This document shows, piece by piece, positions 44,180-54,970 of a DNA stretch of 64,000 bases (within the stretch, counting starts at the first letter, position 1; every line of letters begins with the position of its first letter). The stretch covers positions 13,834,079 through 13,898,078 of the forward strand of contig JAJEKV010000030.1 in the NCBI GenBank assembly GCA_021234155.1, given 5' to 3'. Position numbers and translations under genes: made by a program. Origin of the DNA: Isoetes taiwanensis. Its lineage: Eukaryota > Streptophyta > Lycopodiopsida > Isoetales > Isoetaceae. The notes beneath the pieces are model-generated. The model was not told the DNA's origin and ran no database searches. It saw only the letters and a program-made list of their open reading frames with translations.

Positions 44180-45707
44180 TTCGTGAAGAATGGCCGAAGG
44201 TTATTGTGTCTCCATAGGTTTCTTGAGAATCTTTTTAAGTGCAGAAGCATGTATGAGTTCCTGTTTCAGCTGAATAAAGATATCTTCCTCTTCAATTCTT
44301 GGAAGATTTGAATCCTCACTACCTGAGTCTTCTGCTACTCCCATTCCCCTGTCAGCAGCTCCACATCTATTGAGTCTCCTCATGGCATCTGTGTAACAAA
44401 TCATCACCAGCAGTTAGATTAAGAACAAAGAATTCATAATTACCTTGAAATCTACCAAAGGCATTCCAGCCTTTATCATAGTTCTTTCCTCTCAGAGACT
44501 TATGTGCCACTGCTGAGTTAGCCAATTCTGCTAGAAAAATTTGTTTAAGCCATATGAGATTGGGATTCTTGTTTTCCATTGCCACTCTGTTCCTGTGCTT
44601 CCATATTGCCCAGCAGCCCAAAGACCTTGTAGTACATAATATTCTGTTATCAGTATTTAGGAATTCTATAAGGCCCTGTTCTCCCATTGTTGCTTTGTTG
44701 ATCTGAGTAGTCCAGTCCCAAAATTCTGAAACAAATTGACATTGAAACACATGGTTAGATGTTTCTATCTCTCCACACCCCATTGGACAATTCTTTAAGA
44801 TATTAGGATCCATCTTATGTCTTCTCGAATTTGTTGTCAGCCCTTGGTGTAGAATAAGCCACCTAAATGTCTTTATTTTATTTGCATTGTAGCTTTTCCA
44901 TCCTTTATTGCATATTGCTGCCAGAGTCTCTTCTTCACAATTCCATAACAAAGTAGCCTTTGAGGGTTTATGATTAATTAATGCCCTGTAGATTTCTTTA
45001 ACCGAGTAAATTTCACTGCTCTTTAACTGCCATTGATTAGTGGTACTAGCCAGTTCATCCACATGCCTAATTTTCTCCATTACTACATTGTAGAACTTCC
45101 TGTCCAGCTGTCCATCCATTTGTTTCATCCCAGAGGTCACCTATCTGTCTTATTCCAGCCTGATTCCATTGCATATACTTCTGAGGATGCCTTAGAGCCA
45201 AACAATCATTCTCACTGTTTACAATCCCTGGATGCCAGAAGAAGTTTATGCCTTTAGATTTAGTGTCAAGGATTAGAGGTTTATAGCATAAGGAAGCCAA
45301 GTTCTATGCCTGAAACATCCTTCTCAAAATGGGAGATGTATTTGGGCAGGGATTGAATTGGAAATATGCAGAGTCAGGTAATTGATGTCTGAGACTATGA
45401 CTTCCCACAGGATAAGACTCATTTACCCAGTACCTAACCAATTTCTGGGCTGGGGATGGGGATTTATTTTGAATAGCTCTCCATATCATCTTGACAGCCA
45501 AAGCTTGTGCCTGTAAGAATAAATCTTTGCATCCCAACCCTCCTTCTTTCCTAGATTTGGTCAGATCATCCCAAGCCACCTTATGTACCCCTTGCCAAAT
45601 AAATTTCCTAATGGCTGCTTCAATCTTCCCATATGAGGCTTTATCTCCTATGATTGCAGAGGAGTACACATGAGTGCTCCCAATTACAGCATTAGCTATC
45701 TGAATTA
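44180..45707 (-). pseudogene. L1-B ORF2 C-terminal part (thumb to zf-RVT)
   Basis: From 45707 down: IQIANAVIGSTHVYSSAIIG, IEAAIRKFIWQGVHKVAWDD, GGLGCKDLFLQAQALAVKMI, then the zf-RVT region with AICNKGWKSYNANKIKTFRW, CPMGCGEIETSNHVFQC and CWAIWKHRNRVAMEN. This is the C-terminal third of a plant L1 ORF2, with frame breaks at ~45300 and ~45100. Endonuclease and catalytic RT are missing; sequence on the far side of the TIR element is ORF1-like instead. Confidence 0.85.
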
Positions 45708-46077
45708 TGCCAAACAAGATTGCATATTAAACGGGAGCAAAACATTGAAACGGGAGCAAAAGGAATATTCCTCAAAGATTCCCCCTTTTTTTCAAAAAAA
45801 GAGCTAAAATGAGGCAAAAATTTTATTTTAGTCATAAAATTGCATTTTGACCCCCAAAATCACTCATTTTTTGGTGCAAAGAGAACATTGACTATGTCAA
45901 AGTGACACTTTTCCTAACAGTTAGAATTTACTTGGAGTGTGTTTTTTGGGAAAACCACTAATCTAAGTGTACGTCCTACACAACATTTTGTTACCTTGGA
46001 TTGTATTTCAGAAAAGCTGCTTTTAGGTTATAATGAGTCATTTTTTAACGATGTAATTTTTTAAAGTACCAAAATTA

Positions 46078-46660
46078 TATTCTGGAATACACTTTTGCTA
46101 TTCGAGGATAACAGAAGTGTATTCCGGAATACACTTTTGCTTTTCTTAAAAGTCAAAGTGTATTCCAGAATACAATTTTGTTTTGGCTCGAATCCAAAGT
46201 GTATTCTGGAATACACTTTTGCTGTACAAGTTTTTGAGACTCAACAGCGATCTTGCAATTTTCCAGGTTTTTCAGGTTTTCGGCATTTTCAATAGAACTC
46301 TTTTTGTATTCTAGAATACTAGAATACACTTTGTATTCTGGAATAGCGAATGGGATAGGCAAAACAATATCAACTAGGTTTTTTGGCCCGTAGGCTTACA
46401 TGGTTTAGTTCTCGGCTCTTGCGACGAACTTCTAAAACCTTTCATGAATTAGGCATTTTAATTTTATTTTAATGACCTTGCATTTTTTTTTTCTTGCAAC
46501 AAAAAATGATTAGGGATACTAGGCCATGGTTCTAAAAGAAAGAGGGAAATATATTCTGGAATTTGTTTCTTTTGTGGGGATACAGGATAATTAGGGATAC
46601 TGGGACATGGTTCTAAAACAAAGCAGGAAATGTATTCTGGAATACACTTTGTATTCCATA
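46078..46660. repeat. Left array of TATTCYGGAATA palindromes
   Basis: Sites at about 46078, 46117 (18-bp perfect GTGTATTCCGGAATACAC), 46161, 46199, 46307, 46334, 46552 and 46633. Most sites are followed by ACACTTT or ACACTTTTGC. The last two lie in an 81-bp tandem duplication (TAGGGATACT.GG.CATGGTT). Confidence 0.9.
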
Positions 46661-46803
46661 ATAGGATTTTAGTTACAACGGGAGGGGAGGCGAATTTTTT
46701 TTGTTCTCTATCATTTTTTCGATCCGGCGATCTGCTTGCACGGTGATCTACTTTGGATCGGACATGGTGATTTGAAACCCTGGTTCTTGGTTCTGTAGAT
46801 TGT

Positions 46804-47274
46804 TTGCAGTTTTATTTTGTTAGGTTTTATTTTGCTTGTTTATTTTTTGCTGCTTCTCTTTTACCTCGCAAGAAAATGTCGCTTACTGTTGCTTACTGCT
46901 CTTTGCTGTCGAAATCTCATGCTGCCGAAAGCCTGATGTCCAAAAATCAAGTAGTCTACAAGCAAAGCCTTATGCTGCCAAAACCTGACGCTGTTGGTTT
47001 AAAACCATGCCTATTGAAGCTTGATGCTGCCGAAACTGCCTGCAGCTATGCTAGATGCTGCCGAAACCTGCCACAACCAAGGAATATTTGCTTGCCGAAG
47101 CCATGGAATGTCTGCCAGCCACAGCCATGCATGCTAGATTTTACCATGGTAGCAGAAGCAACCACCAATGTCTGTGATGGTTTGGACCCAGTGTTCAAGT
47201 TTCTAACAAATTTAATCTTTTTTACTATGGCTTCTTGCAGGATCTTACAACGGAGGGGATCTAAACAGCATTGA
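46804..47274 (+). CDS. Hypothetical ORF inside the TIR element
   Basis: A 156-codon frame starting MQFYFVRFYFACLFFAASLL, hydrophobic at the N-terminus, then a region built from imperfect repeats of a CTGCCGAAACCTGATG-like unit (MLPKPDAVGL, CLLKLDAAE, NLPQPRN, CLPKPWN, CQPQP). No transposase motif. The repeat structure suggests the frame is a by-product of tandem DNA repeats, but a small secreted-type peptide cannot be excluded. Confidence 0.25.
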   Translation: MQFYFVRFYFACLFFAASLLPRKKMSLTVAYCSLLSKSHAAESLMSKNQVVYKQSLMLPKPDAVGLKPCLLKLDAAETACSYARCCRNLPQPRNICLPKPWNVCQPQPCMLDFTMVAEATTNVCDGLDPVFKFLTNLIFFTMASCRILQRRGSKQH

Positions 47275-48497
47275 AGCAGGTTGGCAAGTATACATATCTG
47301 TTGCATATCTGTTTGCTTAGTATGCTTCATATAATCGATTTTTTTATATTCCATTTGGTCCGAAGAAGTGTAAATCTTTTCACATTTTCTATTCTCCTAA
47401 TATGTACAGTTGTAGGACTGCGCAACCATGCCAGATAAAGAGTATATAATATTTCAGTCATGCTGAGAGAGTATTTTATTGTGTAGAGAGTATTTTACTG
47501 TGTGTAGAATTGCAAATTTGTTGACATGATTAAAATATGAGAGCATTTTAGAAGGTTAAGAACGGAGTAGAATAAGGCACTTTAGGTGCAATTTGCCACA
47601 GATTTGGCACATTAAGTGCAATTTTCCACAGATTAAGGTGCAATTGGCCACAGATTTATGTGTTTTATTCAAGTTTGTATTTGGTTTTATATTTGTTATG
47701 CCAAGATAAAGTCTTCAATCATTCTCATCTTCTTTATGTTTGATCTACCAGACCGTGATGCTTCTAGAGCTTAAAAATCGCTGCCCATAAGCTTGACAGT
47801 GAAAAGTTGACTTGCATTTGGCTGGCAGTATATATGTGGTAGCGGGATCCATCTTTCCATGTTATATATTTTCAAATATCTACCTTTTTTCAAGAAAAAC
47901 TAAGATAGCATCAGTCGTGGCTTGAGAATTTGAGATCTTCCAAACTAGATACAAAATACACTTCTGTGCATGTTTTGTTTTGTTATCTTTACTAATCGAA
48001 TGCAGAACCTTCCATGTATCTTGTTATCAATGAGAAATAATAAAGAGCTTTCTAGTAGTTCTTGGTCTTTGATGTTCAAGAGACATGTTTTTTAAAGACT
48101 GTAGATTGATTTGAGGGAATGCAAGCAAAACAAGTTCGATCTGGAGAAGTTTGATCCAGAACTTTGGGGAAGAAAGACGATGCGCAAAGCTCCAGAACTT
48201 TGTGGCTTCTGTACGTCAAAATTCCAAAAACAAAAGGGGCTGATCCAAAGTAGAGCAAATGCAATAGATTATTTGAATAACACATGTTTAGCACTTGCTT
48301 TTGAATAACACTTACCCATGTGTAGCAACACTGCCAACTGCATCTCCTTTGGTTGAGCCTAAACTTAAGAGGCATCCCAATTGACAACATACAAGTCTTC
48401 ACGATATGTTTCACAAAATACAAAATTGACAGCCAGATATTTAACAAGACAAATAATGAGTAACCATTAACAAGATGAGAATGAGTGCAAGGGATTT
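47275..48497. other. Interior of the TIR element, no gene recognised
   Basis: AT-rich with short frames only. A direct repeat around GGTGCAATTTGCCACAGATT occurs near 47585-47655. One plus-strand frame (48111-48308, including KFDLEKFDPELWGRK) looks slightly protein-like but is not recognised. Confidence 0.4.
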
Positions 48498-48730
48498 GTA
48501 TTCCGGAATACAATAAGAGTGTGCATTTGTATTCCGGAATACAATAAGAGTGCATGTTTGTTTTCTAGGATTACAATAAGAGTGTGCATTTGTATTCTGG
48601 AATACAATAAGACTGCACGTTTGTATTCCGGAATACACTGAGAGTGCACGTTTGTATTCTGAAATATACTAAGTGTGCAAGGTTCTACTTTGGAATAGCA
48701 TAAGAGTGCACAAGGTTCTATTTTGGAACA
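48498..48730. repeat. Right array of GTATTCCGGAATAC palindromes
   Basis: About seven to eight units with a period of ~30-40 bp, each TTTGTATTCCGGAATACAAT plus AAGAGTGTGCA or similar; later units decay (CTACTTTGGAATAGC). Mirrors the left array about 500-750 bp from the opposite end of the element. Confidence 0.9.
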
Positions 48731-49254
48731 ATATATACATAAGAGTGCATGGGCAACTCCATAGACAGATTTGGCATGTTCTAGTGATTACTTCTTCATC
48801 ACACCACAAAACTTTATGTTTACTTCTTTTTCATATGTTGCACTTTCTGTTTAATGTTCGTAAGTTAACTTGTGATCACTTCTTGCATTTTTTGTTTACT
48901 GTTCATAATTTAACCTATGATCTATTACAAATAAAACCTCTTTTTGTTGTCCGTTCATGATAACCCGATGGGAAAAAATATAAATGTAGTTGAAATAGCA
49001 TATAATAAATCATAATCACTTTAATGTTTTGAACTTAACCCCTAAAATTGCCATTTCAAGTATTTGATATACTGACGCAGCGGTAAAAAGAAAAGAATTG
49101 GGGGCTAAAATAGCACATATTAAATTGTAATTACCATGAATTGTGGAGTTAACCTTCAAAATGGCTATTTTAAATAATTAATATGTTTTTTCAAAGGGAA
49201 TCTTCAAACGGGAGTGCTGCAACACTCTCGTTTAATATGCAACCTTGTTGCCAA

Positions 49255-50340
49255 CCAAGTTTTTTGGAAGTTGAATCTTCCAATAAAAATTTTCCACTGT
49301 TCTTATTTTCCATAAGTAATGACTCTTCATTCTTTTTTGATTGGGGATTAATCTTAGATGGATTAATCTTAATCTCGAGCTGAGTATTCTTTGGTAATCC
49401 CTTAATAGCTTTAGATGCTGCCTTATTAAGATTAGAAGCAGCATTAACCTTAAAATCTTTAAGAATATTATTCAAGGTCTTATGCAAATCAAAATGCATA
49501 GGAGATTTTCCCTTTAACATCATTCTGTTATGATTTCCTTCTCTGTTCTCCAATGAACTGACAATATTTTTTGGCTGAGAAGAATTGTCAACTGCCTTAG
49601 TATTTTGATGCAGAAAAAAATCTCCTCTGTTTAAGATTTTAATTCCGCCAGCTGTTTGAGTAGAGCCATTGAGAACTTGAGAAGATCCCGAGTTTGTTGG
49701 AGTATCTAGTTAAGTAGTGATATGCCTCTGTTGCCTTTTTTTCTCAATCCTTCTTTTACTGCCATTTGATTTAACCCAAGTTTACTGATGATAAAGGCCT
49801 GATTTTTGGCCAACCAAATCCAAACTTTGTTGCTGATCATAATTATCATAATTTGCATTCCTTATAACATTGGCTTCTCTGTCAGACATGTCTCCAGAAC
49901 CTTTTGCAATTGATGTAGTATTTTTTACATTGCTCCCCATAATATACTGACAAACTTTCGAGGAGAAGTGTCTAGAATTGCAATCTAGGCAGAATGTAGG
50001 TAAACCAACCCATCTAAGTTGAAGATTAATTTTATTGCGAAAGAAGTCTAAGATAGGAATGGAAGTGGGAATAGGTTTGGAGATATCCAGCTGGACGTAA
50101 CATTTTGGGGCCTTATGAGGAGAGTAGTCAGAGGAAATATAAGTTCCAATTGAGTTGAAATTGGCTGAGAAGCAATCTTCATTCTAGTAAATGGGATTGC
50201 GTTCACTCATGCTGACAGAGGCAATAAAGTATTTGCCAAAGTCATTTAGGGAGAGTTGAGGGTTCCATTTAAGAAAAACCAGCTGATAGGTATCAAAGGT
50301 TGATCTAGCTCAAGCTGTTTTCAATAAAAAATTGGCAGTT
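49255..50340 (-). pseudogene. L1-B ORF1 (DUF4283/zinc-knuckle type)
   Basis: Minus-strand reading: YQLVFLKWNPQLSLNDFGKY (~50290-50230), LDISKPIPTSIPILDFFRNK, INLQLRWVGLPTFCLDCNSR with H..S..C knuckle-like residues (~50030-49970), then a long Asn/Ser/Lys-rich tail to LLEDSTSKKLGW at 49260. The W.P...L and LP.FC..C patterns are those of plant L1 ORF1/DUF4283 proteins. Stops and a frame shift are present. It meets the TIR element at the TGCCAA duplication. Confidence 0.65.
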
Positions 50341-50895
50341 CGAGACTTTGCACATTCCAACAAAAGATAGGGATAACTGAGCCAGTAAATTGAGTTGACA
50401 GTAACATCCATCAATTAAAAATTGACACCCATCATTGACAGTTGAATTAAAAATTTTACCCAGAATTTTACCCATCAATTGCAATTGCAGACACAAATAT
50501 TCAGTTCTTGCTTTCGGATTCTCCCAAGAGCTTCTCATTATAAACCTTAACTGTAATTTTGTAATCAGAGTTTTCTCTGAATATTCGAAAGATACCTGTA
50601 GCAGAAATATTCTTATGGCCAACAAATTCTTCCAACTAAGATTCGATTATCTCAGTTTCAAATTCAATGCAACTCGGAGAGAAGGAGTATTCGATCTGAA
50701 ATAAAATTTCTGGAAAGATCTGTTCATGAATTAGGTTGTTCCAAAGATCCGAGTCCTTTTCCTTAAGAAAACCACAAATAATTTTTGATTCCTGCAACAG
50801 AATTGTAAAAATTTGACCATCCATGAGAAGCTAGCTTCATACTTCAACAGAACTTAGAAGTGTAGCTCCAAAACGTGTGGACATTGTTCTAGCTA

Positions 50896-50907
50896 GCTCT
50901 GATACCA
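50896..50907 (-). other. tRNA-iMet-type primer-binding site
   Basis: TGGTATCAGAGC on the minus strand, one base after a CA dinucleotide (50909-50910), as at the start of plant LTR retrotransposons. Confidence 0.6.
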
Positions 50908-50908
50908 A

Positions 50909-51234
50909 TGAAGGATTATTTTCTCTACTAACAACTTATTTGACAACTATAGCAATTATACCAATGTCACACATCAAGACTATAAACGAAAATGAATGTT
51001 ACTGAAATAAAATCATTGCTTCTCAGTTACAACTTCGAAGTCTGTTCTCAATCAATCTGTGTATCTGTACAGTATGAAATTCTGTTTAAATATATTAAGG
51101 GATCATCGCAATCCGGCAATCCCATGATCTTACCCCTTCATCGATCTAGTCGGTTGCTAGATCACTGCATTTGTTTCCACCTGGCCGGGAACACTGTTCA
51201 CCGAGCTAGGATTTAGGGTTCTTCAAGAATATCA
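50909..51234 (-). repeat. Candidate 5' LTR (about 326 bp) next to the PBS
   Basis: Reading minus from 51234: TGATATTCTTGAAGAACCC ... AATCCTTCA, TG...CA ends, then T and the PBS. TATATTTAA inside could be a TATA box. No second copy is in the window, so the outer end is a guess. Sequence on its inner side (50340-50890) shows no clear gag. Confidence 0.45.
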
Positions 51235-51365
51235 GTAATATTTCAATGTTAACCATTGGACCTTCACCATATCATAAAATGTTAACCATTGAACCTTCAC
51301 CATATCATAAATATTCAATGAATAATAATATCTCTATGGTTTCAAAGAGGTTCTCTACACTTTTG

Positions 51366-52330
51366 AAGTTCTACCATGTTGGGAACCAACTTCTAAATGT
51401 AAATGACATTGGCAAGGTTTGAACCCATGACCAAATGTACACTTATTTTGGCATTACTAAACTTATACCAACTCACCACACATCCATCGGGCAAAACTTT
51501 TGCTGTACATGCACACTTTGTAGGCAGGATATAATACCACCTTAGGAAGTCTAGGTCCAGGGCAGCTCTAGGGGCATTGCTTTTCAGCCTCACCATCCTA
51601 GTGTCACCTGCCATGGTCCCATTGATTTTTTATTATTTGTTTAAGGTCGATACTAGATGTACAGACTAGCTAGCTTATCCCACTACGTATACTTTGTAGC
51701 AGCCAAAGTGGAGGACATGTATAGGCTTTTAAGTTCTATCACGTCGGGAATCATCATCATATACCCCTAGTAACCAACTTCCAAATATAAATGACATTGG
51801 CAAGTTTGAACCCATGATCAAATGTGCACTTATTTTGGCATTACTAAGCTTATACCAACTCACTACACATCCATTGGGCAAAACTTTTGCCGTACATGCA
51901 CACTTTGTAGGCAGGATATAATTCCATCTTAGGAAGTCTAGGTCGCAAGGGGAAACTCTAGGGGCATTGGTTTTCAGCCTCACCATCTTAGTGCCCCCCT
52001 TGATTTTTTATTGTTTATTTAAGGTCCATACTAGACTAATCTTGTATAGACTAGCTAGCTTATCCCACTGTCTTGCAGCAGCCAAAGTGGAAGACACGTA
52101 CAGGCTTTTTAAGTTCTACCACATCGGGGATCATCGTCGTATACCCCTAGTAACCAACTTCCAAATATAAATGACATTGGCAAAGTTTGAACCTATGATC
52201 AAATGTACACTTATTTTAGCATTACTAGGCTTATAACTCATCACATATCCATTGGACAAACATTTTGCCATACATGCACACTTTGTAGGTAGGATATAAT
52301 CATAATCATAAGCCACAATACAGAAAAAGC
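51366..52330. repeat. Three tandem copies of a ~365-380-bp repeat
   Basis: Units start at about 51366, 51731 and 52111, each with AAGTTCTA.CA..T.GGGAA, AAATGACATTGGCAAG, CATGCACACTTTGTAGGCAG and GTTTAAGGTC. The third is incomplete. A lone partial copy abuts PLE-A at 1690-1816. The ORFs of 60-85 codons recurring here are by-products. Confidence 0.85.
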
Positions 52331-52379
52331 ACAAAGGCTAGAACTCGTCAACACACCTAATGACAAGAAAAAGGCTAGA

Positions 52380-52760
52380 ATCTATCAACACACGACCACC
52401 AAATTACAACACCATACGGAGTGCCACCATACAGAGCTCCCAACTGACAACACCATACACGCCACCATATGAGCTCCCAAATGACAAATACTATACAGAG
52501 CGCCACCATACGGAGCTTCATATGCCACCATACGGAGCTCCCAAATGACAACACCATATGAAGTTTCGTATATCTACTCCAGCATATCTACTCTAGGATA
52601 TAGTTAACCCAACTACTTTTCCATACTTAGCCTGGCCATCTCTCAATGCCCAAATGACAACACTATACGGAGTGCCACCATATGGAACTCCGTATATCTA
52701 CTCTGAAATAATACCATACAGAGCGCCACCATACGAAACTCTGTATATCTGCTCTGAGAT
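52380..52760. repeat. Minisatellite of CACCATACGGAGCTCC-type units
   Basis: Irregular repeats of CCACCATACGGAGCTCCCAA, ATGACAACACCATA and CGTATATCTACTC..., of variable spacing. Confidence 0.8.
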
Positions 52761-52919
52761 ATGGTTAACCTGACACCTTCCTATAGTTAAGATGGCCATT
52801 TCTCGATGCCCCACCTAGCCTTCGTAGCTCATGCATGCCAGTTCAGGAATGCCTCAATATGAATCCCCTCTGTTCTATGCCATGCATTAGAAGCTCCCAT
52901 CGATGGATGCCGCATAAGA

Positions 52920-54970
52920 AAAGTGGTTCCAGACGACTATTCTTTTCGTCTTTTGCAAATGTTTGAATTACTGCTACGTGAGCCTCGGACCTTCTGGCGC
53001 AAAATATTATATCGACCACCTCCTACCCTTGGACATATTTCTATGCAGCAATGGGATGAGTGATTGGTCCACTTATATGATCATCCTGGGGTCCTTAATT
53101 CTGTGCCTCCTTTGGTAGGTGATATTCTTCAATTCACAGAGGAGGAAGTCAAAGAAGGATTGAGGCATCTATCTAATGGCAAGTCTCCTGATCTTTAAGG
53201 TTTGCAAGCACAATTGCTTAAATGGGGAGGTCCGCTATTGCTTCCAATCATCACTACTCTTTTAAATCAGCTTTGCAAGAAGGCTTGCCAGAAACTTGGG
53301 CTGTCAGTAAGGTCGTACCAATTTACAAAGCAGGTGATAAGCATGACCCTTCTAATTATCGCATGATCATGGTAAGTTCCATATTTTCAAAGCTCTTAGC
53401 CGTCTTCTTCGAGAAGCGGTTGACATCATGGGCGTAACATACCTTGTATGCGTGTTGTAGGACGAGCGGGGCTTTTCGTCCATGCCATTCTACAATAGAC
53501 CATATTTTCACATTGCGCATGCTTATTGAACATAGTCAAAGTTTGAAACAAGACCTCTACATATGCTTTGTGGATTTTACTTCTGCTTTTGATACAATAC
53601 CACGGGAGCTTCTTTGGCAGTGCTTGCAGGCACTTGGGGTTCCACAAGATCGTCAAAATGCAGTTTATCGGCTCTATGAAAGGGTTTTTGCTAAATTTCC
53701 AGCATCAGGTACTCAAATCACTAGCAATATTGGAGTTCGTCAGGGTTGCCCTTTATCTCCTACACTCTTTGGCTTGTACATTGATCAATTGGAAGAATGG
53801 CTTGATAATCATGGCGGCGGAGGTCCACATTTGGCACACTATCATTAGGCAACTTATGTATGCTGATGATGTTTCACTTCTGGCACATACCGCTGCTATA
53901 TGCATCAACATTTACATGCTCTGCACAGTTTTTGTGAGAACACAGGTCTGCGTGTTAATATCCAAAAGACCAAACTTTTGGTAGTTCAATCTTCTCGTCA
54001 CAATGTTCCCCCTATGCACTATGATAGCCGCGAAGTTGAAGTTGTAGATAGCTACAAGTATCTTAATGTAGAATTCTGTAAGAACACACTCTGGGAACAG
54101 TGTATTACCAAGCGGGTGGCTGCTGGATGGAGAGCACTCTATGCAATGCAAAACAATTATTTTCGCACATAAATTCATGATTGGCCATGGAAAGCCCACT
54201 TGTTTCGGGCTTTGGTAGAGCCTGTTTTACTGTATGGTTCTGAAGTGTGGGGGCCTGACATTAGTGCTAGTGCTTGGGAGAGCTAGGAGCGGGTGCAAAA
54301 GTCCTTTCTCACTTACAGCCTCGGAGTTAAAACAACGGTGCCCTATGCTATTCTTTTACAAGAGATAGGTTTTTGGCCTCTTCAACATTCTGCCATGAAG
54401 CGCCATCTCCACTATATCTACAAGGTGCACCACATGGATGATGTTAGGTATCCTGTTCTTGCACTTGCCATGGCTGAATCTCCTTAGCGTTTGAAATGAT
54501 GTTGGAAAGAGCATTGCACTACATGGTTTGCCCGTTGGATTGTGCAACCAGAGCACTGCCTGATGCTTGTCAGTTCTGATCCTGAGCTTTTGCAACAATA
54601 TCTCAATGGTCGTTTTTCTCAAAAGATATGGGACGCAGATACTTTGACCCAAGTGCTTTTGAGATAGTCCGGAATCATTTTTTGACCTTAGCATTCCATT
54701 CCACGCTTCCACAACTTCTCAGAGCACCATCTGTGCATGACTTGGCATTATACATACTTGAGGTTCTAGATAAACGTCTGCAATTACTGAGCCCTCAGTA
54801 GTCATTATCTCCGTTTGTCTAGTATCATCATTACTACAAAGGTTTTTCCCTTGAAAACCTTTCGAGGCAGGGGTTTTTTAATCCTAGTAGTAATGATTGT
54901 ACTAGCCCATTGTATGGGTCCCATGACCTATTGGTCTCCGTGGACGTTTAAAAAAATATTCTATTCTATT
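52920..54970 (+). pseudogene. LINE-X reverse transcriptase, 3' two kilobases
   Basis: Plus strand in several frames: ILQFTEEEVKEGLRHLSNGK (~53110), VSKVVPIYKAGDKHDPSNYR (~53300), FRPCHSTIDHIFTLR, DLYICFVDFTSAFDTIPREL (~53550), GVRQGCPLSPTLFGLY (~53730), catalytic QLMYADDVSLLA (53850-53880), then HSFCENTGLRVNIQKTKLL and DSYKYLNVEF. It is a LINE RT distinct from the zf-RVT L1s here; clade uncertain. The 5' part, including any endonuclease, is missing. The 3' end is GTCTCCGTGGACGTTTAAAA with an (ATTCT)n tail at 54957-54970. Several stops and shifts. Confidence 0.85.

Larger units (their letters stand above)
45714..49248. mobile_element. TIR element with palindrome arrays near both ends (3535 bp)
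   Basis: Left terminus ACAAGATTGCATATTAAACG (then GGGAG) and right terminus its inverted complement with two mismatches over 24 bp (49225-49248). TGCCAA flanks both sides (45708-45713 and 49249-49254); the direct repeat extends to TGCCAA[A/C]CAAG if it overlaps the TIR. Subterminal regions also share an inverted AAGATTCCC...TTT segment. Arrays of the palindrome GTATTCCGGAATAC lie on both sides of the interior. No transposase is seen, so it is non-autonomous. A 6-bp duplication fits none of the common plant TIR superfamilies well. Confidence 0.75.
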
